From assembly GCF_000003815.2 (NCBI RefSeq), contig NC_049992.1, positions 3,147,703-3,211,702 on the forward strand: 64,000 nucleotides of DNA. The letters are read 5' to 3'. The notes beneath the pieces are model-generated. The model searched no databases, had not been told where the DNA came from, and saw only the letters and a program-made list of their open reading frames with translations. Shown in pieces: positions 33,060-63,845 of this stretch. The translations under genes were made by a program, and so were the position numbers. Numbering within the stretch: position 1 is the first letter of the stretch; each line of letters begins with the position of its first letter. The DNA comes from Branchiostoma floridae (taxonomy: Eukaryota; Chordata; Leptocardii; Amphioxiformes; Branchiostomatidae).

Positions 33060-34110
33060 GTCTTTACAGTTAGACCTGTAGAAGTCACAACGTATACATG
33101 AACATAAGAACAACCTGACCATTGTAACCACTTGTTTTTGCGGTCTTTTTGACAATTTTCCCATTGACACATGCATTTCCAAGGACGTCCTTGGCATTTC
33201 TGAGGTAAAGTTTGGATTCTAAAATTATAACTTTACAATATCATTTATCTTTACAGCTTCTTTGTACGGTCAAACCTGTAGATGTCACAACCTCTACATG
33301 TACATAAGAACAACCTGGCCATTGTAACCACTTTTTTTCTGGTCCTTTCGACAATTTTCCCATTGAAAACATGCATTTCTGAGGTAAAGTTTGGATTCTA
33401 GAATCATTACATTTATCTTTACAGCTTCATTGTACGGTCAAACCTGTAAATGTCACAACCTCTACATGTACATAAGAACAACCTGGCCATTGTAACCACT
33501 TTTTTTGTGGTCATACTAAAATAGACAATTTTCCCATTGACACACGCATTTCTGAGGTAAAGTTTGGAGACTAAAATCATAACTATACAATATCATTCAT
33601 CTTTACAGCTTTTTTGTACGGTCAAACCTGTAAATGTCACAACCTCTACATGTACATAAGCACAACCTGGCCATTGTAACCACTTTTTTTGTGGTCCTTT
33701 GGACAATTTTCCCATTGACACATGCATTTCTGAGGTAAAGTTTGGAATTTGAAATCATAACTATACATATATTATATGATCTTTACAGCTTCTTTGTACA
33801 GTCATACCTGTAAAAGTCACAACCTCTACATGTACATAAGAACAACCTGACCATTGTAACACCACTTTTTTGTGGTCCTTTTGACAATTTCCCCATTGAC
33901 ACATGCATTTCTGTGGTAAAGTTTGGATTCTAAAATTATAAAAGTTACTATACAATATCATTTATCTTTACAGCTTCTTTGTACGGTCAAACCTGTAAAT
34001 GTCACAACCTCTACATGAACATAAGAACAACCTGGCCATTGTAACCTCTTTCTTTGTGACAATTTTCCAATTGACACAGGCCTTAGGAAACCTGTCTGTA
34101 GTGACCACCT
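33060..34110 (+). repeat. Satellite, about 170-185-bp unit, 6 copies
   Basis: Units share CAAACCTGTAAATGTCACAA, CCTCTACATGTACATAAGAA, CCTGGCCATTGTAACCAC, ACAATTTTCCCATTGACACA and ATTTCTGAGGTAAAGTTTGG. The GTACGGTCAAACC core recurs near 33263, 33434, 33616, 33799 and 33983. Each unit includes an acceptor-like ATCTTTACAG. Related single copies lie in ACAP introns (45520-45830, 56140-56270). Confidence 0.85.
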
Positions 34111-37100
34111 GCCTACCAGATTTTATTGGTCCCCTGCTGATATGTCTTATTGGACAGTTATACACTCTAGGTGTTGTTGCTTTCAGTAATTTGGGTTTCA
34201 TTATTTTAAACTTAAAGTAAGGTGGATCATTTCTGATACAAGGCTTTTTAGCACAAGTGTTGACAACCATCTCTGCCTTCTACTAGTTCTAACTCAGTAA
34301 CTGGCAGAAATTATACGCTTCTGAAAGTGTTGCATGGTGATTTCATGCATGTTAAAGCTGTGACCACTATTACTGACACTGTGTATTTGTCTGTAAGGCA
34401 AAACCCCAAGGAGAATTCTTGATAAATAAACCTGAAAAACTCATATTAGTTATAATTACTTAACTCGATAGTGAGTGAGTGAGTGTATTCTTTCTGAATC
34501 AAGTATCATAGTTTCATACCTTAATTACTATCTAACTACCATGTTTATTACATATGTGTTGTTTGTCCCTGCAATAAGCCCTCGGGCATGAACTTGCAAT
34601 AAACATATATCATATGAATGTTGTAGTGAGTTTGTGTACATCAGTTGACTCAATTTATATGTTAACCTTTGAGATCAGAATACCATAAACCATGTGAGCT
34701 TCTGTACAGAGGGCTGTTTTACGAATGATACAGTTATTATTCAAAAAGATTAGACACAAAAGTTAGAGTGATGTTGGTGTGACAAGTGGTTTGAATTTTG
34801 CTCTATCTAGCTGTGCCTGCAAAGCTATAGCACTGGTGTTAAACTAAAGGGCAGTTATACTAGTTGAACAATACAGATACAGAATATCACTGGTATAAAA
34901 AATGGGCCTGTAAGTCCTCTTCTGTTACAACTGACAGTCTGGCAGTGTTGACCTTGGCTTCAAGTTTCCTAACGACAAACAGTTTTTCCACGTCTGCAAA
35001 GTCCGTGTGTTTGTCCCCCACACACCCTGATACACAGGTAGGCACCTGCCCATGTTGTCTCATGGCACACCGTGACTTCGCATGTTTTACATAATTGTTG
35101 AAAGGCCATCCCTCCTTGTACAAATATGTTGTTGCGCAGGCTCATTGTCTTCAAGTTGAACTTCTGTTTTCACTGTTATGCAAGGTTTAGACCTGTTTGC
35201 AATTTGGTAGGCCCAGTCAGTAACCTTAAAAGTCAGCTGTTCAGAATTCACACACAGAATAATATATTCAACATTGAATACTCTATCTTTTTATCCTGTA
35301 ACCAAATATTTCAAGTTTGTCAAACTTCTTTATTTATCCTTTATTCAGTTTTACCACATTTGTGGGCAAATTGACATAACAGGTGACTATCACCTTTTCA
35401 AGATGTCAACCCGGAGACCAGACTGTAAGGTTTGATCCACTCACACCGGGAAGGGCCCCTACTCTTTTCAATAACTTGGCCCCCAACATGCAGGAAGGTA
35501 TTCATTTTTGAAGCCATCTACAAAACAAATTTCAAAACTGCTGTATACCTAGTAGTCAGTACATAGAGAAGCCACATCATACCCATGAGTCTGATCACTT
35601 TAATGAAATTGAAAGTAATTTTAGTATTTTACAGACACAGCCTGGGGCAAAGTCTGGCAGATCTATATTGGAAGTTTGTAAAATGACTATCACTATGAGT
35701 CTATCACTTTCAGAGCCTTTGAAATCATTAACCATCTTCCTACAAAGGTAGCCTTTTGGTCCAAAGTTTGCCTTGGGTGCTGGGGGTAGGTAACACTTAC
35801 TAACAGGAAGGTTAAACAAAACCATTGACTGTTTTCTTTCACTACCACTCAGTTCCAGTCACTTGTTTGTGTTTTTTATTATGCTCTATTCCCCACGGCA
35901 CTATAAAACAGGAACAGGACATTGTCATGGTGTTCATCAGAAAGGAGAAAGGGAAAATTCTGCATCCATTCATTCATTCAACTGGTGCCAAGGAAATGTT
36001 ATGATAGCGGGCTGGGCTGGTAACTATTATTAGAAACATCACCATGGATACGGCATTGTCCCCAAGGGTCAGATCTACAGTCAGTGTGGATGGCAACCAT
36101 GCTACAATAGAACTGTAACCTTTGCTCCTGATTCAGATCTAACCACTTCCAAGGTTCATTAAGGGTTTAAATATCTTAACAGTCATGGTTGCACGTGGAG
36201 CGACCTGGGCGCAACTTTTGGTTGCCCTGCGCCACCCATATTTCCCACTTGCAGTTATCTACTCTGTCTTACGTCATACCTGGGCCGTGATAACGTTCGA
36301 CTCGGGTGTTCCGAACAGGGTGATAATTTTCCGTATCACACTGGCTTCTGAGTTGTATCACACAGGCTTCCATTGATTGAATAGAATGCATTTTACACCC
36401 GCCGTTGCTGTTTATATAATCACAGGTGCAAGCGTATGGAGTTCTTTTGTTCAAATTTTTCTCAAACTGATGTTTTCAAAGAATAAAGTTGTTGACGCAC
36501 TTTGAAACAATGTGAAATAAAATGAAATGAAATTTTCTTCAATGTACTTCAGCAGATCGGATCCGGGCCATCCGGCCTTCGGGCGATCTGACCCCCAGTT
36601 GGGCTGGTATCTTGGGTGATATGAAATACTCCTTGTTGTATTCTATATTTACGACTGCTGATGATAATTATTATCAGGAAGTTGCAATGTCCATGTTAGA
36701 GCTGTCTGCATTACAAACAAGTTTTCAGTGACTTCTCTACTGTAGACTCATCATACATAGATTTTGTTGCTACTCTTGTCTCTATGTAATTTGTGAACTC
36801 ACATATTTATTTTTACCTTGCCACAAAATCTAGGTGTAGTAGCAGTATCCAGCAGAGCAATTTAATCAATTTACAGTAGCAGAAAGAAACTGCAGACCTT
36901 AACTTAAGAGAGAAGATCAAGTGCAAACTGATTTTATCTAAGCAGCCTTGTAAATATTATAAACCCAAGCTTGTCTCAAATTTCTTTTTATTTTGGTTAC
37001 AGCATGCGTTGAAAAATCTGTTCAGTTAATGAAAAATTACTCACAAATTACAAATTTCAAACAATATTGCAACATGGAAACAATATCATAAAATAAAAAG

Positions 37101-38099
37101 GTAAAAATGTTTGTAAAAATAAAATTTAAGATTTACAGATTTACTGCATGTGGGAACCACGGGTAGTCAGAAGTTGGGCAGTAAAAAATTTTCAACCTAC
37201 TATGGCTGGAAAAATAAGAGGTATTTTGTGCCATATTTTGTGCCAAGTTCTGAACTGTTGAGTCATCTTGGTGAACTTAATACTTAAGTTACTAGCAAAA
37301 TATGGGATATTCTCATAATTATACAGGTACAAATAACAAATGCACAGTAAATCGAATGTTCCTAACAAGAACAACATGTGTAAACACAAATTCCAGGCTA
37401 TTAGTGTTCCTTTGTGGTAGTTAATTACCGAGTAAATTGGCGCCAGGCCAGAGCAGGGCGTGTGCGGGGGCGGAGGGAAGCTAGCCTGCATGCCAGACGC
37501 CCTGGCAACCTTACAAAAGTGTCGTATTTTTGCTAATTGCGTGCATTTTTCTGATTGTTACGACGTTTCGATGGCTCTCTTACATTGTAAAACTTGCTGA
37601 AGATATCATACTGCGGTTGCAATCACAGAATACTTCGTACAATGGTAAAATTGAAACCCCACGAAAAGAGCTTGCGAACGAGGCTAACAGTAAAGGGGGA
37701 GGGGGGCACAACCGTATGGCTTCGTAAAGGATCCAGCGAAACCACGCCAGCTAGGAATACATCTAGCACTGTGTTAACCAGTGTTTATAACACTCTTACC
37801 TGTTCACACCTGGGGTACAAAGGAGCCGACACCTTGGTTTTTCCCGCCAAGATGAGTCAAGTTGAAGGACCGAGGGCTCAAGTTGACACCGGCGGGATCA
37901 AAGCGCTCTCCCTGCCGACGAGCTGGCGGGCACGTTCGGCGGCGCAACCAGCTCAACCCCGCGGATTTCACACATGCAGGGGACCTGATAAAATCGTCAT
38001 GCCGGCGTAGAATCTAGCAGAAAGCGTGGTGTTCTAATGAATAAGGCGTGCCGGGCGTTGACGGTTTATAAGGTCGCAGGTTTTGTTTGAAATCTGCCT
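34111..38099. other. Intergenic, no convincing gene
   Basis: Short open frames only. A 36-bp block near 34575 (AATAAGCCCTCGGGCATGAA) recurs at 42634 (minus) and 43440 and looks like a transposon 3' terminus. A GC-rich palindromic patch lies near 36555-36590. From about 37440 the sequence becomes CpG-richer. Confidence 0.35.
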
Positions 38100-38470
38100 C
38101 CAAGGCGATTAGCAAAACACACGCCCATACATGGGTGGGCGGCCGGGACAGCCGCGCTCATTGGTCAAAAGTTGAATTACGTCATCCCCTCTCGGCCAAT
38201 CAAAACTCTTGGGACGAGTTTTGATTTGCGAAACTTTTGTGTGCCCGTCTCCACAAGGCTAGATTTAGGGTTAGTTAATTAGCAGAAATTAGTCTAAATT
38301 GGGTGAAAAATTACAGATAATTGGGAAAGAAAATTCCCTTGTATGGGTGGGAGCTGTGAAAACGGCTCTAATTGGTTAAAAGTTGCGTTGATATCACCAG
38401 TTTTGAACCAATCAGAGGAGGTGGGAGAGTTTTGATCCCGGAAACTTTTGCATGCTAAAAGGCTCCCAAT
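38100..38470. promoter_or_regulatory. CCAAT-box-rich candidate promoter, module duplicated
   Basis: Four CCAAT boxes occur in two similar modules about 190 bp apart: GCTCATTGGTCAAAAGTTG with CGGCCAATCAAAACTC, then CTAATTGGTTAAAAGTTG with GAACCAATCAGAGG. Each module ends in GAAACTTTTG. Such pairs bind NF-Y. No transcript start is evident; it could serve an upstream exon of ACAP or an unannotated RNA. Confidence 0.4.
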
Positions 38471-38640
38471 ATTTGTTTCGACGACTTACACTTTAAATAC
38501 TTGAGTTTGCAAGCTTGCTGCAGTTTTGATGCAGTATGCTAGGTGGCGGCTTACTTATGCCTTCCTTTTGCTACAGCCTATTCACAATGTAACGTTACAC
38601 ACATGTAACGATAGTTCACCTTTATCTGTTTTTATCTTTT

Positions 38641-39925
38641 TACCTCCATGAAATGTCATGGAATGGAGGTTATATTTTCTGTTATGTGTCTCTGTCTGTG
38701 TAGATGATTACTCAAGAACGGCTGGATGGATTGGTTTCATACTTGTTGTGTTGGTGGGGTGTGATAAAAGCTTGAATCGATGAGATTTTGGGAGCCGTAT
38801 CTGTCGTTATAATCGATGTAATAATATCAGAAATCACCCCTATATCTGCGATATATTGGAACAGGCACCGTGCTTTATGTGTTTGTTAATCACCTTATCT
38901 CCAAGCAGATGGTGAGGTGATTTGTTTCGCCAGTGATAGCCATGAACATATGTTTTTTGGATCAGTTGACAACAACTGTTTGGGGGAAACGATAGCCTCG
39001 ACTCAAGAACGGCTGGGTGGATTGGTTACTTGATGTGTTGGTGGGGTGTGATGATAGCTGGAAGTGATTAAATTTTGGGCCCCGTATTTGTCGTTATAAT
39101 CGATGTGATAATATCAGAAATCACCCCCTATATTTGCGATATACAGTTGACATCGTAGAGCATCTGTTTGGGGGAACCAGGACAATTTTGAAAGTGATAA
39201 TAAGTTGTATTTATGTACTTGTGCGTTTAGGGACATGCTGTATTATATTTCTTTTGTGCTGTTAGATGTTCCTTGGTCCACCTTGCGTCAAGCTGAAGTT
39301 TTGTTAGTACGTACTCGGTTTTATTACATATCTATCATGTGGATGTGTTTGGACTTACCTTATCTGAACAGTTGACGTCATATAGCAACTGGTTAGGGTA
39401 TCTGTAACAGTTGACTCCTTAGAGCAACTGTTTGCCAATCCTTTACAATTTGAATATGATAATTAACTTTGTATTTATCCACTTGTGACTTTGGGGACCT
39501 GGTGTGTTATACTTCGTTTGTGCTGTTAGATGTTTCGTGCTCCACGTGGCGTTACGCTGATGTTGTGTTGGTATGTACTTGGATTATGATATATCTGACA
39601 TAAACTTGTCCCCGTAACCTATATGTGGTTATTGGTTGATGGACATTTTGTGTCTTATTGCTTGCGTTGAAGATGTGTTTGTATCCTGATGTGTCGCAGT
39701 TATTTGTTATGAATTCTGAACATACTCACTACCTTGCAAGTTGCCAGTACTATCATAACTTGATAATATATACATCATAAAGATTCCACACACCTGCTGC
39801 ATGTTACCATAGTGCCCATGTGATAACTATCCACACAACTAGGAGAAATAACACTAATATCATTACATACAAGTCATCATCAACAAACATAAAATCGACA
39901 AAAACACTCAATATTTCATGGAGGT
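38641..39925. mobile_element. Non-autonomous TIR element with TACCTCCATGAAAT ends
   Basis: It starts TACCTCCATGAAATG and ends ATTTCATGGAGGTA. An internal segment (CTCAAGAACGGCTGG... GATAATATCAGAAATCACCCC) is duplicated at about 38712-38857 and 39002-39145. No ORF. The superfamily is unknown. Confidence 0.6.
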
Positions 39926-40339
39926 ATGAGGTCGCCGAACTCTAGTTTTAGATATATCATGTCAACATCAACTGCAATGATTTTTAAATATTGCAATTTG
40001 AAACCAACGTCCATCAACTTCAGTTCAGTTCAGTTCATCCTCATATGAGGTGCCATTAACAATGTCTGACCAGGCGTTTCTTGATATCCCCAAATACCCT
40101 GCTTTAAAACGTATATGAAAGATAAAGGTGAATTAGTGTTTTAAAAAAATGTTCAAAGAAAAAGACCAACAAAACTGATGATCTTTAAAATTTTGAGTTC
40201 GCAAACTGCTACAACACAGCAGAAAACTGAAAAAGAAAGTAAATGCATTCTCTTCCTCAGACAGCAAAGTGCCATGCTCAACAAAAAAAGTAAGAAAATT
40301 GCATACAGAAAATATTAAGGCAGTCTTACTAAAAAAATG

Positions 40340-40614
40340 TCAAATTTAAAACGAAACAGCTTTAATAGTGGTAGCGGTAGCGCAATGATGGCCAGAGTAT
40401 TTTTGTATGTTTCAGAACGAGCAAGGTGGCTCGAATGTACTGACACCGAACGTGTGGCTATGCTACTGATAACACCACCCCTGCGAATCGGTACGCGAAT
40501 CGCGTGCTGCCGATCATTTGACAGGCCAAGTTTGACATCAGTGCAGAAAAATGAGGTAATATCCGCATCCTAAAATCTCCGGTTTCTTTAAACTTCTGCA
40601 TCTCAAGCACCAAG
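40340..40614 (+). promoter_or_regulatory. Probable ACAP 5' UTR and promoter
   Basis: The 275 bp before the ACAP start codon are richer in CpG than their surroundings (ACCGAACGTGTGGC, CGAATCGGTACGCG). No TATA box is clear. The region is inferred from position and composition only. Confidence 0.4.
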
Positions 40615-58635
<18,021 letters not shown>

Positions 58636-60186
58636 ACCCTCACGATGATCATCATGATGTGGGATTGAATGGGGCTACAGAACATTCTGTTTTTAACCCT
58701 TAAAATATCATAATTCATCATATTCTGATGCTCTGATTTGCTCCAATGGTTGCTTCTACAGAATAGTCTGGTACATGTTTTACTATAATGGTGCACTTCC
58801 AACAACCTGTCCCATCGATGAGAGCAGACGACAGGGCAGACGCGCACCTGACCAGACCTGAAGCATACTGACGTGGGATTGGATGGGGCTACAAAACATT
58901 CTGTTTTAAACCTTTATTTCTCCATAATCCATCATATTCTGATGTTCTGGTTTGCCCCAACGATTGCCTCTTCACAGAATAGTCTGCCCTTGTCTTCATT
59001 TGAATGTTTGGTCCTGACATCCTCACGAGTTATTACAGGAATCTAATATTTGTCAGAAGCAGTGAAACATAGATCAAACCTCTAAATGCCTGTGGTCAAA
59101 CCCTATTACATGGACCATGAAGCGGATCTGAACTCTTTTAGGCGACCATTCAAATGCCATTCATTTCTCCATCAACATGACCAAAGGAGCAAACAGAGCT
59201 ACAAGATTGTTACCGGCCTTATAAGATTTCCATAATGGTATTTGTAAAACATTCTCTAGCTAAAGTTTATCCATGTATTTTATTCATGTACAATGTACCT
59301 TACAAGACATCTCTAATATAAAAAAGAATTCTAACTTTAGATGCTCTTAGTCTTAGTGTTCTAGTTAAAAGTAACCTGAACACTGACATACAAAAAAAAC
59401 ATATCCCTTCTTGACCACTCTTCAGGTGCCTTTAGGACTGTATCTTGCAACTTTCTTAGACATAGATATATATTGACATTGACCTATAAGAAAAAAGGGC
59501 ATGATGATTTATTTCTCGCATAGCCAATGTGGAATTCTGTATATTAAGTATACTATAATGTGAAATATTACAGTTAAACTAGTTCAAGTATAATGTGAAG
59601 TAGGTATGATTTGTTGTCTGCCACTGTTATGCATTGCAGGCAGAGCATTGTTAATACACATGTACATGTATAGTAATATGTTTATAATGCCAGCTTGATT
59701 GTATGTAATACTATGATATAGCATTAGAGTTATGTGTTGCACTAGTCTACTTGTACCGATCAGTTCAGTGTATCGGATGCTTGAAGCATTCATGGACATC
59801 TGCAAAACCATTCCACAGAATCGTTGTTGCACCATTTTAGCTTGAATCATGTATGATGATAGAATGTCATGTCTTGATTCCAATTTTAAGAATATAAAAT
59901 ACAAAATCCCATGTGTATGAAAATTATTGTGGCCAGGAGGTAACCGTACATGTAATAGCTTACTCTGGTGGAAGCTGCTCTTTGGGTTTTTCAGAAGTTT
60001 TAAAGTGAAAGTTCTGATAAGATAACTTGGTACTGATCTACATTCAATACCTAAAATAATATATGCAAGGTAACAGTTACTGGATGCTACCATAGTCTCC
60101 AACCCTTGCCTTAGGCATAAGGATGGGACTAGGTAAGATAAGGTAAGAGTTACTGAAGCAACTGGTTGGAATCTAGAAATGTTTCA

Positions 60187-60228
60187 GTTAGATGTTTCAG
60201 ACAGCATTTGCTGTCTTTTATCTGTGAC
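60187..60228 (-). ncRNA. Degenerate hammerhead-like motif
   Basis: On the minus strand: GTCA, CAGATAA (core altered), perfect stem II AGACAGC-AAAT-GCTGTCT, GAAAC, ATC, TAAC. CCAGTTGCTTCAGTAACTC follows, as in the other family members. Confidence 0.45.
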
Positions 60229-61173
60229 TGACGACTGGTGTTACTTGCATTTCAAAAACGTAAAATGTAAATTTGTGTACCAAGGTACAAGAAGCAACAA
60301 ATCATATTGGTGCGGCCGGCACTAAATTGTGTTTATAAAATCCTCCAGAGCCCTACTTGATGTTTTAAATTGAAATGTAGCTGCTAAAAAATATGTATAA
60401 TTTCAGAAATATGTTGGTCCAGGATCATATTCATATTTAAGAAGCCATATATTAAGTTCTGGCGAGAGTCAACTGTAATGTAACGTAAAAATGTATCATG
60501 TAAAATAAACCCCAGGCACAGTGTATGGTGTTTGTCTCTTTTATAGAAATGTAGATACTGTAGCATCAGAATGGCTTTCGTGCTCCACAATCGTACATGT
60601 AGGGAAAGGAAAGTGATAACTGGATAATGCACACTACCAAAGGGGTAGGGAAGGCGGTGGTATTCGCATGTGCATGAAGTAACAAGTGTGAAACAGGACC
60701 CTTTTTGTTCAAATTTTATCACACCCTTTTTTCTGGCAAATTTTGGCCAACATTCAGACAACACACATTTCAGACAACACACATTTCAGACAAAATAACC
60801 AACACTAGCAAACGCCTCTGTCCAAACTGTTAAGTTCTTTTACTTCTTATCTGGTATCATATACCACAGATACACAGTCATGAGCTTTTTGAGACATAAA
60901 CAGTCAAACTCAAAGAGCAAACAGGAAGGGATGCAAAACAAATGTCTCCCATCTCAGTTCACTCAAATAAAGCATGTCTTAAACCCTGTACTAGCAAATG
61001 AAAATAAACCAGTGCGTTTTTCAATACAATAACACATGTCATATTATCTGTTTAAAAAAAAATACAGTACCTTTGGGTTTTTCTAATACGTACGTAAAAT
61101 TAAACTCAAGATCATACTCCTTAGAGTTAGACTAGACTTAAGTCAGGGTGACATCTCAAGCTAATGTCTCCTC

Positions 61174-61179
61174 TTTATT
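61174..61179 (-). terminator. LSM4 polyadenylation signal
   Basis: AATAAA on the minus strand lies about 60 bp past the LSM4 stop codon, the expected place for a short 3' UTR. Confidence 0.6.
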
Positions 61180-61239
61180 TGCTCATCCCTCTTGATGTAA
61201 GACTGCAGTAGAAGAACAGGAAGATGAAGATGACACCAT

Positions 61240-63845
61240 CTATCTAGGTCCGCCTCTTCCTCCTCTCTTGTCTGGACCACCACGACCTCTGCTTCCAAAA
61301 CCTCCTGGAAGAGCAAAGGACCCATGGTCAAAAACATCTCCAGTCGCCTTTTCTTTGTGTAGCAAACAAAAAGCACATTGTACTACATAACAGTTGTTAT
61401 AGGTTAGAATAAATTTTGGCCTGATGCATCTGGCAGGCTACTATCTGATGATCGAGCCACCACATCTATGTGCAAGCATGTCGAACACAATTCAGGGCTC
61501 GAAATACCACATGCATATGCAAGTTTGTGCATGTAAAATTAGTGTGGTGCAAGTTAGTTTAGACCAAACTTGCACCAGTGCAAGTTACTTTTGTCCTCTA
61601 ATACCTGGCATTAGAAAAAGCTTACACACACCAAGAATATTGTCTGTCAGTGAAAGGTAAAAGAAAATGACCCTGAATAAAAAAAACCTAAATTTGTTCA
61701 TGGAGGTTAGACATCCAGGTAAACAATATTTTAAGACAACTCCATCTCTACAATGCTAATGATTCCTATAGTGCTGTCTTACCTTGATTTGCATATTAGT
61801 TACATTTGCATACAAGTTAGTGACTTTGATATGTTCAACTGTTTTTATGTGTACTTGTATGTACTTGTATTGAGTTGTTCTACCACTTCATTCTAGCGAT
61901 GGTAAAGAATAGTGATGGATGTCACTCGAAGCGTCCAGAAGTAATCTAAATCTTATCGACTGTAGACATTGAATTGTCTCAAAAAAAGCTTAAATTCACC
62001 TTTTTATGAAACTGTTTGTAAAATGTTTTGTGAAAGATTTACAACGAAAAATAGAATGCGCTATGGCAAAACAAATATCCAAACACGTATCCCCACTTAC
62101 TCACGTACATTTGCAAATTTCTGATTAACGGTTAACAGTTCACTATTTTGGGTTGTGCAAGTAAGTTTCTTTTGGTGCAAGTTACTTTTGGCTCAACTTG
62201 CACCGGTGCAAGTTGACTGAAAAGTGTATTTCGAGCCCTGCAATTCAATGGAGTTAACTGGACAGTGAGTGCTGCCTGGATTAACTCCTGTATTGTGGCA
62301 TTACAATTTCAATAGAATACAAAATGGTAAGTGAGTGGGTGTGTCAAAAGAATGTGTGTACAGCCAATGCAACTGAGAGAAACAGATCAAGGGTTCTGAA
62401 GAAACAAAAGATCACTAGACCTAGAGTGCATCTTCCAGGGAAAGTAGATGTGTGTGTGAGTAGTTATACTAACCTCTGTGTACAGGCCCCCCACGTCCCC
62501 TGCCTCGGCTGCCCTGCTGTTTGGTGCGCTGTTTGCTGACGATGTCCTCCTTCACCATGTCGATGACCTCATCAGGAATACGCAAGTACTTGATGGTGCT
62601 GCCACGGATGTAACACTCAGGCATGCGCCAGAAACGGTCACCATCCTGAGGGGGACAAAGGGAGCTGACTTAGAAGTACACTTGTGTTTATGAGTGTGTG
62701 TGTGTGTGTGTGTGTGCAAGTGTGCAGAAGGGATGAGCAAATACTAGTACTTGATGGCGCTGCCTCGGATGTAACATGCGCCAGAAACAATTGCCATCCG
62801 TGACAAAAGGAACAATTTAGTGTATTTCTGTTCATGTTCATGCAAGAGTGTGTGTGTGTGCGTACGTATGCATGTACATGTATATGTGCACTGGGAATAC
62901 GCAGGTAGTTGATGGTGCTGCCGCGGATGTAGCACTCACTCGCCACTTAGGCATGCACCAGAAACGATCACCGTCCTGTGGGAGACAAAGGGAGCTGATT
63001 TCGAAGTCCAAGTGCACGTGTGTGTGTGTGTACTGGGAATATGCTGCTGTCCCGGACATAACACTGTGCCAGAAAGGATCTCCCTCCTGGTGGGAAAAAT
63101 GTAAAAAAATACATTTCAAACCATTAGGATGCTCAAAGCATTATGGTACACATACATGGTAAATTGTAAAATACATGCAGATCTCTGAACTGAAACACTG
63201 TATGCTTTATTGTAGCTCAATGCCTTGCAAATTGAAAAAAAAAATAATTAAGATTAGAACTGCAACACTTTTGTAAGATAAACCCATAACATTCATCTGA
63301 TTCCCACCCACCCGTGATGTGCAGATGACGTCCCTGAGTTTGATGTTCATCCAGTTGTCGCAGGCCTCCAGATGGCCGTTGTACGTCTCTCCGTTCTTCA
63401 GCTCCACCAGCTGGGAAACACAAGAAACAAACTTGGAGAAAAGTCTACTTCACACCTACATGTAAGAAAAAATAAGAGCACAGAATGCAGAGCTTGTGGT
63501 AGACATGCTTAAGCCATGGTTTTGTTAGAAAAAGTTGTCACAAACTTATTCTTCTTGAAATACGTAACAAGTATGAAGCTGAAGCCTTCTATCCTGGATG
63601 TGGTATAAAATAAAGGTATAAAGTTTATTACATGTAGTTATAATGAGCAAGTTAAACCATTCTTGATGCCCCATTTAAAATATTTCAAGATAGCAATTGT
63701 GACAATTAATTATGATGGATACTGATGCTTGTATGAACTGTTACAAACATTTTAATAATCTTATGCACTTCATACAAATGTAAATAGCACTGACGTAACT
63801 TACCATAGGGTGGTTCTGAGCAGTTTTCAGCAATGACAGAGGTAG
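61240..63845 (-). CDS. LSM4: U6 snRNA-associated Sm-like protein LSm4 (first exon outside window)
   Basis: Four exons: 63804-63845 ([14 protein letters not shown]), 63312-63410 ([20 protein letters not shown], then [12 protein letters not shown]), 62474-62645 ([20 protein letters not shown], then [15 protein letters not shown] and an RG-rich start), 61240-61304 ([21 protein letters not shown] and stop). All phases agree. The sequence follows vertebrate LSm4 almost residue for residue through the Sm1 and Sm2 motifs. The start codon must lie in an exon to the right, because the first visible exon begins after the Met. LSm4 is part of LSm2-8 on U6 snRNA (splicing) and LSm1-7 (mRNA decay, P-bodies). 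The RG-rich tail is a usual arginine-methylation region and is somewhat shorter than in human. Confidence 0.95.
61493..62240. mobile_element. MITE of the CAGGGCTCGAAA family, TGCAAGTT variant, 5-bp target duplication
   Basis: It begins CAGGGCTCGAAATACC and ends TATTTCGAGCCCTG. CAATT is duplicated on both sides (61488-61492, 62241-62245). GTGCAAGTTA and AACTTGCACC modules lie at both ends. At 748 bp it is the longest of the family here. It sits in the last LSM4 intron. Confidence 0.88.
62745..63088 (-). repeat. Three partial tandem copies of LSM4 exon 4 (the 62474-62645 exon)
   Basis: Upstream copies on the minus strand start near 62803, 62975 and 63088; the functional exon starts at 62645. 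They repeat DGDRFW and [15 protein letters not shown]-coding sequence up to CGTATTCC, then run into (CA)n-rich spacer. All are broken: 5 bp lost in the first, an insertion in the second, a large deletion in the third. The 62975 copy keeps a good acceptor (CCCACAG|GACGG). Confidence 0.88.

Larger units (their letters stand above)
58991..61239. other. ACAP 3' UTR and ACAP-LSM4 spacer
   Basis: No further gene is visible. An AATAAA at 60504-60509 is one possible ACAP polyadenylation signal; others cannot be excluded. ACAP and LSM4 converge here. Confidence 0.35.

Noticed and set aside
33060-34110. CRISPR-like array
   Set aside because: Units are long, the whole unit is repeated with no unique spacers, and the context is eukaryotic.
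37594-38010. 138-residue ORF
   Set aside because: No family is recognised, composition is non-specific and no splice or start context supports it.
59584-60102. 172-residue minus-strand ORF in the ACAP 3' region
   Set aside because: Low-confidence composition, no family, and it overlaps the likely 3' UTR.
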